From assembly GCF_009849585.1 (NCBI RefSeq), contig NZ_VCRN01000004.1, positions 186,001 through 250,000 on the forward strand: a DNA stretch of 64,000 bases, given 5' to 3'. Position 1 is the first letter of the stretch. Each line of letters begins with the position of its first letter. The notes under the pieces are model-generated. The model saw only the letters and a list, made by a program, of their open reading frames with translations, was not told where the DNA came from and did no database searches. Position numbers and translations under genes: made by a program. Shown here piece by piece: positions 17,542 to 27,199 of the stretch. The stretch is from Bacillus sp. ZZV12-4809 (GTDB lineage Bacteria; Bacillota; Bacilli; Bacillales; Cytobacillaceae).

Positions 17542-18909
17542 TCATATTGTCTCCGAAAAATACTTGTTCATTTTATATAAAAGGCTTTGTCTGGAAATCC
17601 CAAGCTTTCTTGCCGCTTTTGCTGGCTGTCCAAGAGATTCATCAAGTGCCTTCAGAATATATTTTTTTTCGATTTCATCCATAATTTCCGGCAATGTTGC
17701 ACTATCTTCTATTTTAATCATATCATTGGGATTTTTATTTTTAATTTCACGAATCTCCCTTGGAAAATCTTCGATTGTAATCAAATCCCCTTCACATAAT
17801 ACAACCGCCCGTTCTATTGCATTTTCAAGCTCCCGAACATTTCCCGGCCATCCGTAATTCATTAAATGGCCCATTAATTCCCTGGTAGTTTTATAATCTT
17901 TTTGATGCTTGCTCCGATACTTTTCAAGAAAATTTTCTACTAAAGGGGGAATATCCTCTTTTCGCTCCTTTAACGATGGAATATAAATATCCACTATGTT
18001 TAATCGATAATATAAGTCCTCCCTGAAGCTCCCCTCTTCTACCAGTTTCTTTAGATCGCGATTTGTAGCACAAATAATTCGGATGTCGACCTTGCTTAAT
18101 TTATCGCTTCCGATACGCATGAAGGTTTTATCCTGTGTTACCTGCAGGAGTTTAGCCTGAAAGGAGGGGGAAATTTCACCGATTTCATCTAAAAAAATCG
18201 TTCCGCCATTAGCGGCTTCAAATTTCCCTTTTCGGCTCGATACCGCTCCAGTAAATGAGCCTTTTTCATGGCCAAAAAGTTCACTTTCCAGCAATTGTTC
18301 AGGAATCGCTGCACAATTTATAGGAATAAATGGGGCATGTTTCCTTTCACTCAGCTTATGGATCATTTTGGCAATTTTTGTTTTCCCTGTTCCGCTCTCG
18401 CCTTGAATGAGGATGTTTGCTTCTGTTGCTGAAACCCTCTCTACCAGCCTTAAAATATTTTTCATGGGACTGCTATTTGCTACGAGTTCTCCATGAGCTT
18501 CAGTATGAAGAAGCTGTTCTTTCAATATTTTATTTTCTTCCTTTACACCCAAAAATTCAAAAGCCTTTTCAATTGTAACGAGGAGTTCGTTTAATTTTAC
18601 GGGCTTGACCATATAATCAAATGCTCCCGCTTTCATAGCTGATACAGCATTATCGATATTTCCATAAGCAGTCATCATGATATAGATTTTGTTAGGGTAT
18701 AGTCCGATAAATTCCTGTAAAAGTTCTAAACCTGAGGCATCTGGCAGCTTTAAGTCCAAAAAAACGAGATCGGCATTCGTATCTGCGATTTTATTTCGTG
18801 CCTCTTGTCCGTTTGCTGCTGTATACACGCTGTAGCCTTGCTTGGATAATGAAGATTTTAGGATTTTCAATATTTTCGATTCGTCATCAACTAGTAAAAT
18901 ATTTTTCAT
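17542..18909 (-). CDS. NtrC-type sigma-54-dependent response regulator
   Basis: 455 residues from ATG 18907-18909 (behind AAAGGTGAG; an upstream ATG adds eight residues). Receiver domain 1-120 with phospho-acceptor Asp52 (LVFLDLKLP). AAA+ domain about 145-370 with Walker A GESGTGKT, the sigma-54 contact loop GSFTGA and Walker B GGTIFLDEIGE. Fis-type HTH at the C-terminus (AARKLGISRQSLLYKMNKY). Partner of the preceding kinase. It should drive the promoter at 17390, and possibly the one at 25764. Confidence 0.94.
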   Translation of the reverse strand: MKNILLVDDESKILKILKSSLSKQGYSVYTAANGQEARNKIADTNADLVFLDLKLPDASGLELLQEFIGLYPNKIYIMMTAYGNIDNAVSAMKAGAFDYMVKPVKLNELLVTIEKAFEFLGVKEENKILKEQLLHTEAHGELVANSSPMKNILRLVERVSATEANILIQGESGTGKTKIAKMIHKLSERKHAPFIPINCAAIPEQLLESELFGHEKGSFTGAVSSRKGKFEAANGGTIFLDEIGEISPSFQAKLLQVTQDKTFMRIGSDKLSKVDIRIICATNRDLKKLVEEGSFREDLYYRLNIVDIYIPSLKERKEDIPPLVENFLEKYRSKHQKDYKTTRELMGHLMNYGWPGNVRELENAIERAVVLCEGDLITIEDFPREIREIKNKNPNDMIKIEDSATLPEIMDEIEKKYILKALDESLGQPAKAARKLGISRQSLLYKMNKYFSETI

Positions 18910-18919
18910 GCTTCTAAGC

Positions 18920-21013
18920 TCACCTTTCTTCATTAAACTTTGGCATTTGAACGCGTAATACGGTACCGCTTATATCTGAATTGGCCTGAATGGTCCCGCC
19001 AAGCTGTGTTGTGATTTCATAAGCTATTGATAATCCTAGCCCAGTGCCTTCTTTCTTCGTTGTAAAGAACGGATTAAATATCCACTTGATTTCACTCTCA
19101 GGGATGCCTAAACCATTATCTTTTATTTCAACTAACCAATCCGATTCTTTATCCAATATGCGAACAATTAACTGCCCTCCCTTATCCATAGCGTGAAGAC
19201 TGTTAATGATAATATTTAAAAACACTTGACTTAGTTTCCCTGCGGTTGCCAGCACAAATGCTTCTTTGTTAGTAAAGAATTTTGAAACCGTAATATTCTG
19301 CTCAGCAAAATTGTTTTTTAGAAGCCCTAATAATTCATCCAATACAGCAGCTAAGTCTACTTTTTCCAGCTCATCATCAGATTCCCCCCTGGATAAATTC
19401 AGGAAATCAGTTAACAATTGATTTAATCGATCCGTTGTTTCTAATATATCGTCTGTCATTTCCTGAACAAAAGAAGGATCTTGCATATCCAGCTGGATTG
19501 CTTCTGCAGCTGCTTGAATAATACTTAAAGGATTTTTAATTTCATGTGCAATGCCTGCAGTCATCTGTCCGAGGGAAGCCAGCTTTTCACTTTGCTTTAA
19601 ATATTCCTCCATTTTCTTCATATCACTTACATCTCTTAGAATGAGGATAGATCCAATAATATTCTGGTCTTCCCCGCTAAATAAGGAAGAATATATACGG
19701 ACATCATGCTTTCTGCCGTCCTTATCATATATGTAGCTTTCCTGTTCATTAATTTCCTTTCCTTCTTTTATGGTTTTCCATGACAGGAAATCAGCTTCAT
19801 TTCTTTTCAGGGGAAGATCAATAATATATTTGCCAATTGCCTCATTTCTGGAATATCCCGATAATTCCTCCGCCCCTTTATTAAAGGTAACAATCCTTCC
19901 ATCCTTGTTAATCGTAATGATTCCATATGGTATCGATTCTAATATATAGAACAAATGTCTTTCTTTATTTTTCAATTCCGTTGCCATGCTTGCCATTGTT
20001 TTTGTAAGATTTTCAAGTTCATCACCCGTATGGAGAAGCTCAAAGTCTGTTCTTTTTCCATCTGAATATTCCTTGGCCTGATTCGTTAAATTCGTAATCG
20101 GCTTTATGAATCGAAATGCTCCAAACAATGTCAGCAAATAAGTAAGGAACACGACAATGATAAACCCTTTAAACAAAAGCACCTGTACCTGCCTTGCAGG
20201 TTCCATTGCCTGACCGACGGATTCACAAATAATAAGACCCAGTCCGCCTAATGTAATCGGCCTATAGGAAGCGAGCATAAATTCTTTAAACAATAACCCT
20301 TCCCATATACCAATTCGATAGTTGCTGAGCATTTGGCCAAGTTCATGATCTTTGAGCGACTCACCAATTAACTGCTCTTTAGTGTGTGCAATGATTGTTT
20401 CATCTCGATCTATTAAAATATTTTGTCCCTTTGAACCTATCTTTCCCTCAGAAAGATACTCTGAGAGGATATTCAGGTTCACATAGGCAAGGACGCCACC
20501 TTGATACTGCCCCCTATCATCCAGGACTGGATAGGCGATCGCGATCGTATTCCGGCCATCATCGAGGGTAAGCAGATTTGATATGTAAAACGTCTTGGCC
20601 CATTTTAACCTCTCTAAAATCTTATTAACGTCTTCCGGAGCAGACTTTTTTACATTTGGTATCGTGGTAATGGAGTTACCTGATTCATCTATGACGTCAA
20701 TAAATAGATATAGAGGATTTTCAGAAACGAGCCTCTCCATTTCATTTTGGTAAAAATATGTATTCTCTTTAGAATTACTAAGAACGAACTCAGAAATAAC
20801 ACGGATATCATTAATCATTTTGTCAAACATAAAGCTGGTTTTCGTGCTGATGGTCTTTGACAATAATTCATTACGGTATTCGATTTCCGAACGCACAGAA
20901 TCATTCAATACATTCATGGTCACAAAGTAAATGGATGCCAGTGAACCAAAGACGACGATAAAGGTCATAAATACATATCTTTTTGTTATCTTTGATTGCA
21001 ATAATTTTTTCAA
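18920..21013 (-). CDS. Membrane sensor histidine kinase with extracellular cache domain and PAS
   Basis: About 697 residues. Membrane helix near 10-30, extracellular dCache-like region to about 275 (NPLYLFIDVIDESGNSITTI), second helix, HAMP region, PAS domain (SIPYGIITINKDGRIVTFNK), then the phospho-acceptor helix GIAHEIKNPLS and ATPase boxes NIIINSLHAM, DNGLGIPE and GTGLGLSIAYE. TTG 21011-21013 with AGGGGA fits better than an upstream TTG. A TATAAT at 21075-21080 on the minus strand may be its own promoter. The external sensor implies that it detects the transported compound outside the cell. Confidence 0.92.
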   Translation of the reverse strand: MKKLLQSKITKRYVFMTFIVVFGSLASIYFVTMNVLNDSVRSEIEYRNELLSKTISTKTSFMFDKMINDIRVISEFVLSNSKENTYFYQNEMERLVSENPLYLFIDVIDESGNSITTIPNVKKSAPEDVNKILERLKWAKTFYISNLLTLDDGRNTIAIAYPVLDDRGQYQGGVLAYVNLNILSEYLSEGKIGSKGQNILIDRDETIIAHTKEQLIGESLKDHELGQMLSNYRIGIWEGLLFKEFMLASYRPITLGGLGLIICESVGQAMEPARQVQVLLFKGFIIVVFLTYLLTLFGAFRFIKPITNLTNQAKEYSDGKRTDFELLHTGDELENLTKTMASMATELKNKERHLFYILESIPYGIITINKDGRIVTFNKGAEELSGYSRNEAIGKYIIDLPLKRNEADFLSWKTIKEGKEINEQESYIYDKDGRKHDVRIYSSLFSGEDQNIIGSILILRDVSDMKKMEEYLKQSEKLASLGQMTAGIAHEIKNPLSIIQAAAEAIQLDMQDPSFVQEMTDDILETTDRLNQLLTDFLNLSRGESDDELEKVDLAAVLDELLGLLKNNFAEQNITVSKFFTNKEAFVLATAGKLSQVFLNIIINSLHAMDKGGQLIVRILDKESDWLVEIKDNGLGIPESEIKWIFNPFFTTKKEGTGLGLSIAYEITTQLGGTIQANSDISGTVLRVQMPKFNEER

Positions 21014-21102
21014 GAAAATTTCCCCTGTCAATGTCGCCCTGAGATTGATTATTTAGAAAATTATTATGGATACTATTATAGTGAAATAAAAGAAACAAAA
21101 AC

Positions 21103-21152
21103 ACCCTTGCTATAAGTATTGGTTGTTGATCCATTACTTTGCATGCAAGGGT
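21103..21152 (-). terminator. Terminator after the nitrilase gene
   Basis: Minus-strand stem ACCCTTGC / GCAAGGGT followed by GTTTTTGTTTCTTTTATTT. It separates the oxidase/nitrilase operon from the sensor kinase gene. The large loop (about 34 bases) makes it less certain. Confidence 0.6.
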
Positions 21153-21159
21153 TCTAATT

Positions 21160-22002
21160 TCAAACGAAATCCAGATCCGCAACCTCTGTAAGGTGTTTTA
21201 ATGTAATATGAACATCTTCATCTCTCATTATAGGTAATAATTTCCGTACTTCTTTTACCGCATGATAATCAATTTCACAAATTTGAACAGCTGGATCTCC
21301 GTAAGGACAGTGTAAAATGACTTCACCGTATGGATTAATCACTTTTGAATTTCCATAAAACATAATGCCATTCTCAGTCCCTACGCGGTTTACCAGGGCT
21401 ACATAGCACCCATAAACACTTGCGTAAAATTGGCCAACCCTCTCCCAGCCTGCAGAACTGGAATAGTCACTGCCGAGGCCGCCTTCCGGACTATTAATTA
21501 AAGCAATCAATAGAGAAGTGTGGTGGTGTCCAGCAATATGGGGCAATGACGGATGCCAAACATCATTGCAGATTAGCATGCTGGAAATAAAAGAGCCTAC
21601 TTGATCCAAGTTTACTTTTTTTCCTTTTGCGAAGTATTTTGCTTCCTCGAAAACACCGTAATTAGTCGGATAGATTTTTCTCTGAATAGAGGTAATCTTT
21701 CCATTTTGAATCATCATTGCTGAATTGTAAATTAGCTCGCCCTTCCCCTTTTCAACAAAACCGAATACAACATTTACACCTGTTGCTGCAGAAACCTCGC
21801 AAATTCGTAAAATTTCCTTCGAATCTGTTGTAAGCGCTGCATCAAATAGCCGGTCTTTGAGATCATATCCTGTTAAAGATAGTTCCGGGAAAACGAGTAA
21901 GTCTGCTTTCCCGTTATTCTCATGCATTATTTCCAGCATTTGCGCTAAATTTGCTTGAATATTTCCAAAAAGAGGAGCAACTTGGGCTATTCCTATTTTC
22001 AT
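21160..22002 (-). CDS. Nitrilase-superfamily carbon-nitrogen hydrolase
   Basis: 280 residues with the complete catalytic triad: Glu40 (FPELSLTGY), Lys109 (QRKIYPT) and Cys145 (LICNDVWHP). Such enzymes hydrolyse amides, N-carbamoyl compounds or nitriles. Its place in this operon suggests it releases ammonia or an acid from the degraded substrate. AAAGGAG precedes ATG 22000-22002. Confidence 0.9.
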   Translation of the reverse strand: MKIGIAQVAPLFGNIQANLAQMLEIMHENNGKADLLVFPELSLTGYDLKDRLFDAALTTDSKEILRICEVSAATGVNVVFGFVEKGKGELIYNSAMMIQNGKITSIQRKIYPTNYGVFEEAKYFAKGKKVNLDQVGSFISSMLICNDVWHPSLPHIAGHHHTSLLIALINSPEGGLGSDYSSSAGWERVGQFYASVYGCYVALVNRVGTENGIMFYGNSKVINPYGEVILHCPYGDPAVQICEIDYHAVKEVRKLLPIMRDEDVHITLKHLTEVADLDFV

Positions 22003-22041
22003 AATCGATCTCCTTTACCATTAGGAAAATATAGACAGGCT

Positions 22042-23418
22042 TTAAGAAATTCCGCAAGCCTCTGCCAGTATGTCTACTAGATGGACCCCCTGCAATTGGC
22101 CGCTGCAGCCCGCCCGTTCGATTCCAAGACGCATTTGCAAAAGACATCCAGGGTTGGTTGTGACAACGGCTGCTGCTTTCGTTTCTTTTACATTCTTCAT
22201 TTTTTCATCAAGGATTTTCATGGACTCCTCAAAATGGAGAAGATTATATATACCGCCTGAGGCACAGCATTTATCACTGCCTGGAAGCTCTGCAAAAGCA
22301 GCTCCTGGTATAGATTTCAATAATTCTCTAGGCTGCTCATGCACACTTTGGACATTTCTTAGATGGCATGAGTCCTGATAGGTGACCACACCGGTCCATT
22401 CCTTGATAAAAGGAAGAGGCCCAAATTCCACCAGGACCTCACTAATATCCCTGGAGGCACGAGAGAATCTTTCTGCCCGTTCAGCCCATTCTTTATCATG
22501 TTTCATAAGATCTCTATATTCCTTAAGAAGAGCTCCGCAGCCACCGGCATTATTAATATAGTATTGGCATTCCGATTCTTCAAAAGCAGAAATATTTTGC
22601 TTCGCAAGCTCCTTTGCATCTTCAATCATTCCTTGATGGGCGTGAAGAGCACCACAGCATTTTTGCGATTTCGGAATCACTACCTCACAGCCGGCTGCTG
22701 TCAGAAGCTCGATTGATAATCTATTCGTTCTGTTGAGCAAGGCATCCGAAATACAGCCTGTAAAAAATGCAACCCGTGCTTTTTTTTGACCCTTGGCGGG
22801 CATGATGGTTCCTAATTTGCTTCTCTTTAAGGGAGACTCTACAGTCGGCAGCACGTTTTCCATTTGAGCCAGCGGTTCAGAAATCTTATGCAATAATTTT
22901 GTTTTTTTCACTGCTTTTCTAATTCCTGACTTTTGATAAAACCATGTTAAATTTCCTATTATCCTCATCCGCTTTGGATACGGAAACACTTGAGATAGGA
23001 CGAGATGTTTCAGTTTATCATTCATTGTTCCGGCACCATTTTGCTTTCGGTCCTCTGCAATGACGTCTTTTGCTGTTTCTAAAATATGCCCATACGGCAC
23101 GCCCACAGGGCAGGCCACTTCACAGGCCCGGCAGCCCAGGCATAAATCAATAGGTTCAGACAAGTGGCTTGAAATATCTATTTTCCCTTCGGCTGCCATC
23201 TTGACAAGGTTGATTCTACCCCTCGGGGATGCAGACTCTTTCCCCATTGATTTGTATGTTGGGCAAGCAGGCAGACAATATCCGCACTGAATACACTGAT
23301 TAGTAGCTTCATAGGCCAAATCGTATAACCGATTTCCCTTATTTGAAATGAGAGAAAGCGAATGTATAGATTTATTGGCTTCACTCACCGTTTCATTTTT
23401 TTTCAATGGAGCATTCAT
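22042..23418 (-). CDS. GlcF-like iron-sulfur oxidoreductase subunit
   Basis: 458 residues. Two 4Fe-4S binding motifs near the N-terminus (CIQCGYCLPACP and CLGCRACEVACPVG) and two cysteine-rich CCG repeats (FTGCISDAL...KCCGALHAH and QDSCHLRN...KCCASGGIYN). This is the electron-transfer partner of a GlcD-type flavoprotein, passing electrons from a 2-hydroxy acid to the quinone pool. One base separates it from the glcD-like stop. Confidence 0.9.
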   Translation of the reverse strand: MNAPLKKNETVSEANKSIHSLSLISNKGNRLYDLAYEATNQCIQCGYCLPACPTYKSMGKESASPRGRINLVKMAAEGKIDISSHLSEPIDLCLGCRACEVACPVGVPYGHILETAKDVIAEDRKQNGAGTMNDKLKHLVLSQVFPYPKRMRIIGNLTWFYQKSGIRKAVKKTKLLHKISEPLAQMENVLPTVESPLKRSKLGTIMPAKGQKKARVAFFTGCISDALLNRTNRLSIELLTAAGCEVVIPKSQKCCGALHAHQGMIEDAKELAKQNISAFEESECQYYINNAGGCGALLKEYRDLMKHDKEWAERAERFSRASRDISEVLVEFGPLPFIKEWTGVVTYQDSCHLRNVQSVHEQPRELLKSIPGAAFAELPGSDKCCASGGIYNLLHFEESMKILDEKMKNVKETKAAAVVTTNPGCLLQMRLGIERAGCSGQLQGVHLVDILAEACGIS

Positions 23419-23419
23419 G

Positions 23420-24823
23420 TTACACCAGCACCACCTTTGTTTGCCCCGCTTTTGGAAAGATCTTTCCCGGATTTAATATATTGTTAGGATCCCAGGCGTT
23501 TTTTACTTTTTTCATGAGATCAAGGCCAGCTTCCCCAAGCTCCATTTCCATATATGGAGCTTTTAGCGTCCCAATTCCATGCTCGCCAGATAGCGTTCCA
23601 CCGAGTGAAACAGCAGCTTCAAAAATTTCACTTACCGCATTTTCAGCCCGTTTCATTTCTTCGATATTTCGTTTATCCGTTATGATATTGGGGTGTAAAT
23701 TCCCATCGCCTGCATGGCCAAAAACCACCAAGTTTAATTCGTACTTTTGTCGGATTTGGCTTAATTTCTCCATCATGGCAGGAATTTGGCTTCGGGGAAC
23801 GGTAGCATCCTCAGAAATTTTAGTCGGTCCCATTTGTGTGATGGCAGGGGAAACCATTCGGCGAGCCTTCCAAATGTCTTCTCTTTCCTCTTCTGTTCTG
23901 GCCGTTCTAACAGCAGCTGCCCCCACTTGCCAGCAGATCTCTTCACATTTTTCAATTTCCTCATTTATGGCCAAGGGATGCCCATCCACTTCGATAATGA
24001 TAAGTGCTTCCGCATTTAAAGGAAGCCCGCACGGACTAAAATTCTCAACGGCCCTTATACATGCGTTATCCATTAATTCCATGGCTGCCGGCATAATTCC
24101 TGAAGACAAAATCTTAGTTATAGCGTATCCAGAGTCAACTAATCTGCTAAATGTAGCTAACAAAGTCTTGCGTGCTTTCGGCTTTGGAATTAACCGCAAA
24201 GTCGCTTCTGTTACAATCGCAAGGGTTCCTTCAGATCCAACAATTAATCTTGTTAAATCATAACCGGTGACATTCTTTACCGTTTTTCCGCCTGTCCGGA
24301 CAATCTCCCCTTCGGGTGTAACGACTTCCAATCCGATCACATACTCCTTAGTAGTCCCGTACTTCAGTCCCTTCGGCCCACTTGAATTTTCTAATAAATT
24401 CCCTCCAATAGTGGACACTTTTGAACTGCTCGGATCTGGAGGATAAAATAGCCCTGCCTTTTCTGCCTGGCAGTGAATCTCACCAGTTGTGATTCCTGGC
24501 GAAACAATGGCTAATAAGTTCTCACCATCAATGATTAATTTTTTATTCATTCGTGTCATATCCAGAACGATTCCACCTTCAACAGGTAGCGGCCCCCCGC
24601 TTAAGGATGTCGCAGCCCCTCTTGGATAGACCGGAATTTTATGCTTGTTTGCTATTTTCATAATTTGACTTATTTCAATCGCACTTTCAGGCTGAATGGC
24701 CAATTGGGGCAAATATTCACCAAAAGAAGCATCATAGCTATATGAATATAGTTCTTCAAGACTGGTGAGAATACGGTCAGCAGGAATAACTCTCTCAATT
24801 TCTCTTAATGCAGCATCTTCCAA
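23420..24823 (-). CDS. GlcD-like FAD-linked oxidase
   Basis: About 467 residues. PCMH-type FAD domain (IPVYPRGAATSLSGGPLPVE, GLFYPPDPSSSKVSTIGGN) and C-terminal oxidase domain (VFGHAGDGNLHPNI, SGEHGIGTLKAPYM). Family members oxidise glycolate, D-lactate or other 2-hydroxy acids. The lone GlcD/GlcF pair, without GlcE, and the unusual neighbours leave the substrate open. TTG 24821-24823 lies six bases after AAAGGGTG; a GTG at 24832 inside that motif is the alternative start. Confidence 0.88.
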   Translation of the reverse strand: MEDAALREIERVIPADRILTSLEELYSYSYDASFGEYLPQLAIQPESAIEISQIMKIANKHKIPVYPRGAATSLSGGPLPVEGGIVLDMTRMNKKLIIDGENLLAIVSPGITTGEIHCQAEKAGLFYPPDPSSSKVSTIGGNLLENSSGPKGLKYGTTKEYVIGLEVVTPEGEIVRTGGKTVKNVTGYDLTRLIVGSEGTLAIVTEATLRLIPKPKARKTLLATFSRLVDSGYAITKILSSGIMPAAMELMDNACIRAVENFSPCGLPLNAEALIIIEVDGHPLAINEEIEKCEEICWQVGAAAVRTARTEEEREDIWKARRMVSPAITQMGPTKISEDATVPRSQIPAMMEKLSQIRQKYELNLVVFGHAGDGNLHPNIITDKRNIEEMKRAENAVSEIFEAAVSLGGTLSGEHGIGTLKAPYMEMELGEAGLDLMKKVKNAWDPNNILNPGKIFPKAGQTKVVLV

Positions 24824-24837
24824 TTTTTTCACCCTTT

Positions 24838-25719
24838 CTAAATCCCCAGCAGCATCTTAGGGTTGTCACAAACCATCTTCGTAATCTCATCCTCTGTTAT
24901 TCCATATTTGAGCATGTATTCTATAAAGTTGCTTAAAGCTTTAACAGGAGCAATATTATGACGCTGTCCGTAATCTGTCACCATTACACATGAATCAGCT
25001 CCAAGAACTCTAATGCTCTCTGCCATTTCCTCCGGGGAAATATCGTTGAAGTCTTCACTGCATGCTAAATAACATTTTTCGAGGATGCACCCTTTTTTCA
25101 CTAATTCCTTTTCTAATTCAAAAGGCACTCTCGCAATACCTAAATCAGTATGCTGAATTAAGATTTTCTCGACTCTTTTCTCAATAGCTGCCTCCACTAA
25201 TACACTCACTTCATCAGCAGCCAGATGTCCCGTGGCCAGCACAATATCCGCCTCTGCAACCAGTTCTAAGATTTCATATACTTCCGGCAGGAGTTTTTTG
25301 TTTTCATCCCAGATTTCAATTCCGGAACCAGGGTGTGTCATAGAGCGCTTACTATTAAAGAATTTGGTTTTCTTTTTACCAAAATATCTTTGATGCTCTT
25401 CGGCAGAAAAAGTAGGCATCCAAATGATTTTTGCACCTAATCGGATTGCTGCATCTACTGCGGTTGGAGACAGGCCTCCTGTAAAATAATTGCACACCAG
25501 CCCTCCGTAAACATGAACTCCTGGCTCTTTTTCTCTGATTAAACTTGCCCGGTCAACTGTCTGAGCTTCATGTGCCTTTAACACCACACCAGACATCTCA
25601 GCCCGCTTTATATCCTCTATTAGTTCCCAGTCGGTTTGCTTCCTTGGAAACAAGCTTGGAGAACTATGAACATGTAATTCAATTGCACCTTTTAATAATG
25701 GATGAAGATCTTGTGCCAT
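24838..25719 (-). CDS. DUF6282-type metal-dependent hydrolase, first gene of the oxidase operon
   Basis: About 293 residues resembling the amidohydrolase/PHP-like DUF6282 family. An N-terminal HxH metal motif (IELHVHSSPS) is followed by conserved histidines in ATGHLAAD and IQHTDLGIAR and by Asp in VMVTDYGQRHN. No characterised reaction is known to me. ATG 25717-25719 lies eight bases after AGGAG; a GTG nine bases earlier is too close. Its leader begins at the second sigma-54 promoter. Confidence 0.75.
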   Translation of the reverse strand: MAQDLHPLLKGAIELHVHSSPSLFPRKQTDWELIEDIKRAEMSGVVLKAHEAQTVDRASLIREKEPGVHVYGGLVCNYFTGGLSPTAVDAAIRLGAKIIWMPTFSAEEHQRYFGKKKTKFFNSKRSMTHPGSGIEIWDENKKLLPEVYEILELVAEADIVLATGHLAADEVSVLVEAAIEKRVEKILIQHTDLGIARVPFELEKELVKKGCILEKCYLACSEDFNDISPEEMAESIRVLGADSCVMVTDYGQRHNIAPVKALSNFIEYMLKYGITEDEITKMVCDNPKMLLGI

Positions 25720-25763
25720 ATCCGCCACTCCTAAGCATTAAATTTATTGTTATGAAAGTAATT

Positions 25764-25780
25764 TGCAATTTTCATGCCAA
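25764..25780 (-). promoter_or_regulatory. Second sigma-54 promoter, oxidase/nitrilase operon
   Basis: Minus-strand TTGGCATGAAAATTGCA keeps the invariant GG and GC and the exact 17-base layout, with T instead of C at the end of TTGGCAC. About 45 bases before the DUF6282 gene. Half-sites resembling TTTACA/TGTAAA lie upstream (25826-25866), but no full copy of the 17463 palindrome was found. Confidence 0.8.
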
Positions 25781-25886
25781 TTTACATGTGCAAAATGCGG
25801 CTTGGAAGAAATATTTTCTGATAATATGTAAAAAAATTATGACAATTTAGTAATTTTTCTTTACAAATCTTCTAACCAAATAGTTT

Positions 25887-25918
25887 AAGAAGGGATACTC
25901 AAAAAAAATCCCTTTCTT
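25887..25918. repeat. Inverted repeat between the MFS gene and the catabolic cluster
   Basis: AAGAAGGGAT ... ATCCCTTTCTT with one bulge around an A-rich loop. It lacks a clear U tract in the minus direction, so it is only a weak terminator candidate for the MFS gene and otherwise unexplained. Confidence 0.4.
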
Positions 25919-25987
25919 GAGACATTACCTGGCTGTCATCAAAAAAGGGATGTAAAACAATGTATTAGTAACTTTTTATCTTACTTA

Positions 25988-27199
25988 TTATTGACTTAAC
26001 CTTTTAAGTCCTGCTGACAGCCACACCACCACCGGAATCAGCCCAAAGGAAACCACACTAATCCCCGTCCAGCCCCCGGTCTGCCATACAAGCCCGGCAA
26101 GCGTCCCCCCGGTTGCAACTCCAAGGTAATAGCTTACGAGATAGATGCTCGAGGCTCCAGCTTTGTGATGGGAAGCCCTCTCATTTACAATAGCTGCCAT
26201 CAGTGAATGTGCCACAAAGAATCCCAGACAGGTCAGACATAGACCTATTACAATGACTGATAAAGAATGTACATTGGTAAGTAAGGTCCCTCCTATTAAA
26301 ATGACCGTTCCGGCCGAAACCAGTGTGGTTTTCCTGAAATAAGCAGACATCCTGCCGCCCAGAATGGAACCTGCTATACCAAAGCTGTACGCCAGGTAGG
26401 TAAAAGAAATATTTTTTACAGTGAGGTTAAAAGGATCTTGTTCGAGATAAAAAGGCAGGTACGTCCATACTCCTGTAAACGAGAATTGGAGGAGGATTCC
26501 CATCGCAAAGGCAGGATAAAGCTTGGTATTTTTCAGATGTGAGCCCATGCCTGACAAGTCTTTTTGAACAGATCTTTTACTGGGCTTAAAATAATGAGAT
26601 TTTGGCAGAGTCATAAAATATAGGATGAATAATAGAATGGAAAATCCAAATAAGAAGTAAACAGGAGTCTGCCAGCTGGCCATATCTGCAATGTACCCGA
26701 CGAAGATGCGTCCCGCCATTCCGCCAATGGCATTAGCAGCAATATACATGGTGATGCCGAGGCTGACGCTCCCTGGAGCAAGCTCCTCCCCTAAATAGGC
26801 GATAGCTGCTGCAGGCAGGCCCGCTATGCTAAAGCCCTGCAGGAAGCGAAGCACCAAAAAGGTTTCAAAATTAGGCGCAATCGGCAATAGCACCAGCGGC
26901 ATAATTGTACAGACAAGTGTGATATTCATGATGGAAACCCGGCCAATTCGATCAGATAGAAATCCGAAGAATAACAATCCGAAAATCATAGAAACTACAG
27001 CAGCAGACAGTGATAAACCGGCTGCTGCCGATGTAATGTCAAATGAATCCGCCAGCAGCGGCATAATCGGCTGCACGAAATATAAATTAGCAAATACTAA
27101 AATGGATGCACTCGTCATCGCAATCATCATTTTTTTGAAGCCGGCATCCCGCAGCGAATATTTATCCGATTCCACTTGTCGAGCGTTTAAAGCAGTCAT
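25988..27199 (-). CDS. MFS transporter
   Basis: 403 residues with 12 hydrophobic segments. The loop 2-3 motif GFLSDRIGRV matches the MFS signature, and the family resembles YgaY/arabinose-efflux-type exporters (SDFDITSAAAG-like first loop). It has its own ribosome-binding site and stands apart from the sigma-54 cluster. Likely a drug or metabolite exporter; the substrate is unknown. Confidence 0.87.
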   Translation of the reverse strand: MTALNARQVESDKYSLRDAGFKKMMIAMTSASILVFANLYFVQPIMPLLADSFDITSAAAGLSLSAAVVSMIFGLLFFGFLSDRIGRVSIMNITLVCTIMPLVLLPIAPNFETFLVLRFLQGFSIAGLPAAAIAYLGEELAPGSVSLGITMYIAANAIGGMAGRIFVGYIADMASWQTPVYFLFGFSILLFILYFMTLPKSHYFKPSKRSVQKDLSGMGSHLKNTKLYPAFAMGILLQFSFTGVWTYLPFYLEQDPFNLTVKNISFTYLAYSFGIAGSILGGRMSAYFRKTTLVSAGTVILIGGTLLTNVHSLSVIVIGLCLTCLGFFVAHSLMAAIVNERASHHKAGASSIYLVSYYLGVATGGTLAGLVWQTGGWTGISVVSFGLIPVVVWLSAGLKRLSQ

